Origin: an uncultured Clostridia bacterium | Lineage (GTDB): Bacteria > Bacillota > Clostridia > Christensenellales > Borkfalkiaceae | Direction: 5' to 3' | DNA: 8,232 bases | Assembly: GCA_947174175.1 (NCBI GenBank) | Contig: CAMWHW010000035.1 | Location: 1 to 8,232 of the forward strand | Shown here: piece after piece, positions 4,765 through 8,232 of the stretch | How positions within the stretch are numbered: position 1 is the first letter of the stretch | Layout of the letters: each line of letters begins with the position of its first letter | Made by a program: the position numbers and the translations under genes | Notes under the pieces: generated by a model | Databases searched by the model: none | The model's input: only the letters and a program-made list of their open reading frames with translations | What the model was told of the DNA's origin: nothing

Positions 4765-5895
4765 TTAAAGCTGCTTGATTTCGGTATACGCCATCACGAA
4801 CGGTCCCGTGCCCTTTGCGTCGTTTTCGACTACGGGTTCGGAAATGTAATATTCGTACGAACCGTCGCGCCTGCGGTTGGTTTCGGGTCCGAGCCCCGCA
4901 ACCAGACAGATGCCGCCCAAGTTAAGCTTGCCGTCCGTTTCCTTTAAATACTTGTCGCAGATGCCGTTGAAAACGTTCTTACCTACTTCGGCAAAACGCT
5001 TGTCAACATAGCCCAGCCTTGCGCCCTTCATCATTGCGTACGCAATCATAGAAGAGCCCGAAGTTTCGGCGTAATTGCCCTCTCTGCCGATATAGTCGAC
5101 GACCTGCCAGAACATATTGGTCTTGGGGTCGATATACTGTTCCAGTCCCTCTATCGTAGCCTTGAAGATTTCGCCGAGAGCCTTCTTTTCCTCTACCGCG
5201 TTTTCGGGCAGATAGGAAAGAACGTCGGTGAGCGCTACGCAGTACCAGCCAATCGAGCGCAGCCAGAAGTTTTTGGAAAGCCCCGTCTTATCGTCCGCCC
5301 AGAACGCCTGCTTGGAGCAGTCCCAACCGTGATAGTAAAGGCGCTTTTCCTTGTCGTACATGTGGTCGAAAACGCTTTTAAACTGCTTTACGATTTCCGA
5401 AAAGTCGCCGTTGCCGACTTCCGCAACGTAGCGCGTATAGAACACTTCGGACATATACATGCCGTCCAGCCATACCTGGTGGGGATAGATAGCCTTGTGC
5501 CAGAAGTTGCCGTATTCGGTGCGCGGCTGCTCGACTATCTGCCTGTGCAGAAGCTCGATAGCCTTTGCATACTTTTCCTTGCCCGTCTCCTTGTAGAGGT
5601 CGAAGAGTATTCTGCCCTCGTTGAGGTTGTCGAGGTTGTAAGTTTCAATCTTGTATCCGCGGATGCTGCCGTCGTCGAAAACGTAGTAGTCGACGAACCT
5701 GTCGATAAAGTCAAGATATTTCTTGTCGCCCGTCTGCTTGTATATGGTGTACAGAGAGGTCATCATGCAACCGTCAATGTAGTTCCACGCCGGCTTCTTA
5801 CCCAGCCTGATATTCTCGATATTCCAAATGGGAGCGTCGGGCTGCGTTTCTTCAATAAGTCTGTCAATGTATTTGTCAATTACGTCGTATTTCAT
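4765..5895 (-). CDS. GH105 unsaturated glucuronyl/rhamnogalacturonyl hydrolase (YteR-like)
   Basis: The 376-residue protein has the length of single-domain GH88/GH105 alpha/alpha-barrel enzymes. These remove the unsaturated galacturonate (4-deoxy-hex-4-enuronate) from the non-reducing end of oligosaccharides made by pectate or rhamnogalacturonan lyases, by hydrating the C4-C5 double bond. Landmarks are YNLDNLNEGR with Asp89, HKAIYPHQVWLDGMYM (133-148) with Asp144 as the likely general acid (matching Asp143 of Bacillus YteR), YYHGWD with His189, and FWLRSIGWY (210-218) with Arg213 and Trp217. ETSGSSMIAYAM and the closing KGTGPFVMAYTEI are also typical. The common RGNGW motif reads RSIGW here. 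No signal peptide is visible, so it acts in the cytoplasm. It starts 18 bases after the GH28 stop behind a modest TAAGG site, so it is co-transcribed with GH28. The family is firm. Substrate preference for rhamnogalacturonan fragments is inferred. Confidence 0.92.
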   Translation of the reverse strand: MKYDVIDKYIDRLIEETQPDAPIWNIENIRLGKKPAWNYIDGCMMTSLYTIYKQTGDKKYLDFIDRFVDYYVFDDGSIRGYKIETYNLDNLNEGRILFDLYKETGKEKYAKAIELLHRQIVEQPRTEYGNFWHKAIYPHQVWLDGMYMSEVFYTRYVAEVGNGDFSEIVKQFKSVFDHMYDKEKRLYYHGWDCSKQAFWADDKTGLSKNFWLRSIGWYCVALTDVLSYLPENAVEEKKALGEIFKATIEGLEQYIDPKTNMFWQVVDYIGREGNYAETSGSSMIAYAMMKGARLGYVDKRFAEVGKNVFNGICDKYLKETDGKLNLGGICLVAGLGPETNRRRDGSYEYYISEPVVENDAKGTGPFVMAYTEIKQL

Positions 5896-5913
5896 ATTAA
5901 ACCTTAACGATAC

Positions 5914-7455
5914 TCAGATTACGGTGAGTTTGCCGCAATTTTTCTTTATTATATGTTCGCCCTCAACACCCTCGAACGTGACGTTTTTAAGCGTGACTTT
6001 TTCAACGTTGTCGATATAAAGTCCTTCCTTGCAGAAATCGCGCACGTTTTCAAGCATTGCAGGCTTGAAGGGCTTTGCGTCCTCCTTAAACGAGAAGCTT
6101 ACATTTTCCAGCACGACTTCCTTTACGGGCTGTTCCACAAGTCCGTCGAAGTACGCGCACATGCATTCGCACTCGGTGCACTCGATATCCTTGAAAACGA
6201 ACTTGCCCATATAAGGTGTATCCGCGCCGACGGGATGCTTCTCCCTCGACCACACGTATTCGGTGTGACCGTCGGGGTCGCAGAAGTAGTACATATTGAT
6301 AACAAGCGGCGTTATGACGTTAATCATTTTGATATTTTCGAATACTACGCCGTCGATTATCGAATCTTTACCCCTGCCCCTGCGCGACTTTATGCGCAGT
6401 CCTCTGTCGGTATGTTTGAATACGCACTGGCAAACGGTGAGGTTCTTTACGCCGCCCGAAATTTCACTGCCCAGCACTATTGCGCCGTGACCGTTCTGGA
6501 AGAGGTCGTTTCTTATTACGTGGTTATTTGCGGGCGTCTTATACTTTGCGCCGAGATACAGCTTGCCCGCCTTGATTGCCACGCAGTCGTCGCCGACCGA
6601 GAATATACAGCCGACGATTTGAACGCGGTTGCAGCTTTCGGGGTCAAGTCCGTCGGTGTTGGGACCCGTGTAGGGGTTCTGCACTCTCAGATCGTAGAAA
6701 CCCAAGTCCTCCGAAAAGAAGGGATGCAGGTTCCACGCCGCCGAGTTTTTGCACGTTACGCCGTGGAAAACGACGTTCTTGCACTTGTTCAGCGTGACCA
6801 GACGGGGTCTTGCAACCGCCCTGCCCTTGGGGGTCGCCCACCAGGTGGACTTATCGGCGTTGCCGTTTATAGCGCCCTCGCCTACTATTCTTATATTTTC
6901 CTTTTTATAAGCCGACACGAAGGACTGGTGGCAGGGATAGGGGTTGCCTTCCCATGTTGCCATAATCTCTTCCGTGCCGTCGTCGTGCTCGATTTTTGCG
7001 GGAACGTAAGGATAATGCTCCTCCACGATATCGCCTAAAATTTCGCCGCCCTTTTTTATTTCTATGGTTATATCCGACGCAAGAACTATGGGGCGGGTAT
7101 AAAAGCTTCCCTCGGGAATTACTACCCTGCCGCCGCGGGGACAGCTGTCTATTGCCATCTGGATATAGTAAGTGTCATCGGTGACGCCGTCGCCCTTTGC
7201 GCCGAGGTCCTTAACGTTTACGCAGCCGCTCTCCTTGTCGGTGCGGAATTTAAGCGTAAAGCCGTCCGCCGTGGTGCCCACGGTATATTCGGTGTCGGGC
7301 GTAAGATTGAAGAGCGAAAAAACGTTGCTGTCCTTTTCCTCTCCCTGCGCCTGACCGTTAAGCGTTACGCGGTATTTTTGGGGTGCATAGTAGGGATTTA
7401 CGTTATCCAATTCGAAACACGCCGTCGTGCTTGACGCAAACAACAATTTAAACAT
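5914..7455 (-). CDS. GH28 polygalacturonase-type glycoside hydrolase, intracellular
   Basis: This 513-residue right-handed beta-helix enzyme hydrolyses alpha-1,4 galacturonosyl or related pectin linkages by an inverting mechanism. An N-terminal fibronectin-III-like domain (about 1-72, ending in LTPDTEYTV...FTLKFRT) precedes the typical beta-helix entry VNVKDLGAKGDGVTDDT (79-95). All four GH28 signature motifs are present: NTDG (266-269, Asp268), GDD (288-290, Asp289/Asp290), GHG (322-324, His323) and RIK (354-356). The start MFKLLFASSTTACFEL is short and leads directly into the Fn3 strand, without a signal-peptide profile, so a cytosolic enzyme working from the ends of imported oligomers is likely. 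A strong AAGGAGG site (7465-7471) is 9 bases upstream, and the first 8 bases overlap the preceding gene. A cysteine-dense CTECECMC (426-433) is unusual. Whether it is exo-polygalacturonase or rhamnogalacturonan hydrolase is open. Confidence 0.93.
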   Translation of the reverse strand: MFKLLFASSTTACFELDNVNPYYAPQKYRVTLNGQAQGEEKDSNVFSLFNLTPDTEYTVGTTADGFTLKFRTDKESGCVNVKDLGAKGDGVTDDTYYIQMAIDSCPRGGRVVIPEGSFYTRPIVLASDITIEIKKGGEILGDIVEEHYPYVPAKIEHDDGTEEIMATWEGNPYPCHQSFVSAYKKENIRIVGEGAINGNADKSTWWATPKGRAVARPRLVTLNKCKNVVFHGVTCKNSAAWNLHPFFSEDLGFYDLRVQNPYTGPNTDGLDPESCNRVQIVGCIFSVGDDCVAIKAGKLYLGAKYKTPANNHVIRNDLFQNGHGAIVLGSEISGGVKNLTVCQCVFKHTDRGLRIKSRRGRGKDSIIDGVVFENIKMINVITPLVINMYYFCDPDGHTEYVWSREKHPVGADTPYMGKFVFKDIECTECECMCAYFDGLVEQPVKEVVLENVSFSFKEDAKPFKPAMLENVRDFCKEGLYIDNVEKVTLKNVTFEGVEGEHIIKKNCGKLTVI

Positions 7456-8212
7456 CTCGTTTTTCCTCCTTACTCTCCGCCGTATCTTCCGTTTCTATCA
7501 GTCCGTTCTCCTCAGCCTTTTTGCGCTTTGCACGCTTGACAAGGAAAACTATAAGATCCTTTACGCCGATAAACGCCATATCTACCATTACGCAGAAAGT
7601 GCCGTATATAAGCGGTCCTACGGCTATTGTAACGTAACCGTCGTAGTTGTTGTTTATCAGGTTAAACAGCTGGTTTATGCCGCCGTACATTAACATAACC
7701 AGCAGACCTACGACAAGATAATAGATAATGTTTGTAAAGAACGTCCAGAACTGCTTGAACGGAAAGGGAAACATCATATACTTGTTGTATTCCTTTTCCG
7801 ACGACTCCATAAATCTGAATATGGGGTTAACGAACATATCGGTAAATATGCCGAGCACGCAACCGGCAAGCACTGCCTGGTCAAGCGCGTCGGGCACGAC
7901 TCTGCCCAGCCCCATCAGAATGAAATAGCAAACCGCGCCTGCAAACCACCACTTTATGAAGATTGCTTTTACCCAAACGGGAATATTGGAAAGCTTGTCT
8001 CTTTTATACGGGTCGAATTCGGCTTTTTTGGAACCGGGCTTGACCTTCTGCTCCTCGCCCGTTATTTCGGCAATGTTGGTGGTAATCGGCTCAGCCTCTG
8101 CCTCGTCGACTTCTCCCTTCAACGCCGCCACAAGATCGTCCACTTCCTTGGTTCGCAAATCGTAGAAGTTTTCGATTGTGGTTTCTTTGGTCTTTTTCTT
8201 CTTTTTTGACAT
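7448..8212 (-). CDS. Multi-pass membrane protein of unknown function
   Basis: I do not recognise a family for this 254-residue protein. It opens with a very lysine-rich tail (MSKKKKKTKE) and an acidic, probably disordered cytoplasmic region up to about residue 75. Hydrophobic segments follow at about 80-101, 112-131, 155-177 and 194-226, the last long enough for one or two helices. The end is again highly charged (RAKRKKAEENGL... to KRDV). The loop MESSEKEYNKYMMFPFPFKQFW (135-156) carries a compact aromatic/proline cluster. ATG 8212 is preceded by AGGAT (8216-8220), 3 bases away, a weak and closely spaced ribosome site. Its stop overlaps the start of the GH28 gene by 8 bases, and the strong GH28 ribosome site lies inside its last codons, so the two are likely coupled. 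Nothing visible marks it as a transporter subunit. A link to pectin use rests on position alone. The promoter lies mostly beyond the window. Confidence 0.8.
   Translation of the reverse strand: MSKKKKKTKETTIENFYDLRTKEVDDLVAALKGEVDEAEAEPITTNIAEITGEEQKVKPGSKKAEFDPYKRDKLSNIPVWVKAIFIKWWFAGAVCYFILMGLGRVVPDALDQAVLAGCVLGIFTDMFVNPIFRFMESSEKEYNKYMMFPFPFKQFWTFFTNIIYYLVVGLLVMLMYGGINQLFNLINNNYDGYVTIAVGPLIYGTFCVMVDMAFIGVKDLIVFLVKRAKRKKAEENGLIETEDTAESKEEKRDV
7465..7471 (-). promoter_or_regulatory. Shine-Dalgarno AAGGAGG for GH28, inside the preceding gene
   Basis: On the minus strand AAGGAGG is followed after 9 bases by ATG (7455-7453). It sits within the last codons of the membrane-protein gene and supports ATG 7455 as the GH28 start and coupling of the two genes. 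Confidence 0.8.
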
Positions 8213-8232
8213 TTTATCCTATTCTTGATAAT

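Noticed and set aside
5329..5907. Rightward open frame of 192 codons opposite GH105
   Set aside because: Antisense shadow of the conserved GH105 gene, with no ribosome site or domain.
5953..7038. Long rightward open frame of 361 codons opposite the GH28 gene
   Set aside because: It lies wholly antisense to the GH28 catalytic region, whose motifs are intact. It has no ribosome site, and the translation shows no recognisable domain. It is explained by codon bias on the coding strand.
7414..7455. Signal peptide at the start of GH28
   Set aside because: MFKLLFASSTTACFEL has only a brief hydrophobic stretch and moves directly into the Fn3-like domain. The partner GH105 is also unsignalled.
1..8232. 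tRNA, rRNA, CRISPR array, insertion sequence or attachment site
   Set aside because: Looked for by eye: no cloverleaf-like gene, no regularly spaced repeats, no transposase or integrase, and no terminal repeats were seen.

Overview
The window looks like a chromosomal stretch from an anaerobic, probably gut-dwelling, uncultured Clostridia-type Firmicute. This placement is inferred from purine-rich Shine-Dalgarno sites, a stand-alone LytTR regulator with a DUF3021 partner and an ABC exporter, and intracellular GH28/GH105 enzymes without signal peptides. No rRNA, tRNA or marker protein is present to confirm it. Eight complete or near-complete genes and one truncated gene fill almost the whole window. 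The largest non-coding gap is 146 bases (4619-4764).

Left part, rightward (1-1850): the C-terminal end of a GNAT acetyltransferase; then a promoter with an extended -10 element lying directly on the start codon of an AraC-family regulator, suggesting a leaderless mRNA; then a diacylglycerol-kinase-family lipid kinase 21 bases downstream, probably in the same transcript. A hairpin with T-tracts on both sides closes this unit and also the unit that converges on it.

Middle part, leftward (4618 down to 1879): a four-gene unit encoding a LytTR DNA-binding protein, a four-helix DUF3021 membrane protein, an ABC ATPase and an ABC-2 permease. The last three genes are tightly packed, with a 41-base overlap between DUF3021 and ATPase and a 4-base overlap between ATPase and permease. 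The arrangement suggests an exporter under a membrane-sensed LytTR switch, substrate unknown.

Right part, leftward (8212 down to 4765): an unrecognised multi-pass membrane protein, overlapped by 8 bases by a GH28 polygalacturonase-type enzyme, followed 18 bases later by a GH105 unsaturated glucuronyl/rhamnogalacturonyl hydrolase and a strong hairpin terminator. Both enzymes appear cytosolic, so they would finish the breakdown of imported pectin or rhamnogalacturonan fragments. The uptake system and the lyase that would supply unsaturated ends are not in the window.

I did not find a clearly new defence or mobile system. The best leads are the membrane protein coupled to the pectin enzymes, the leaderless AraC promoter with its repeats, and the LytTR-DUF3021-exporter unit with its long gene overlap.
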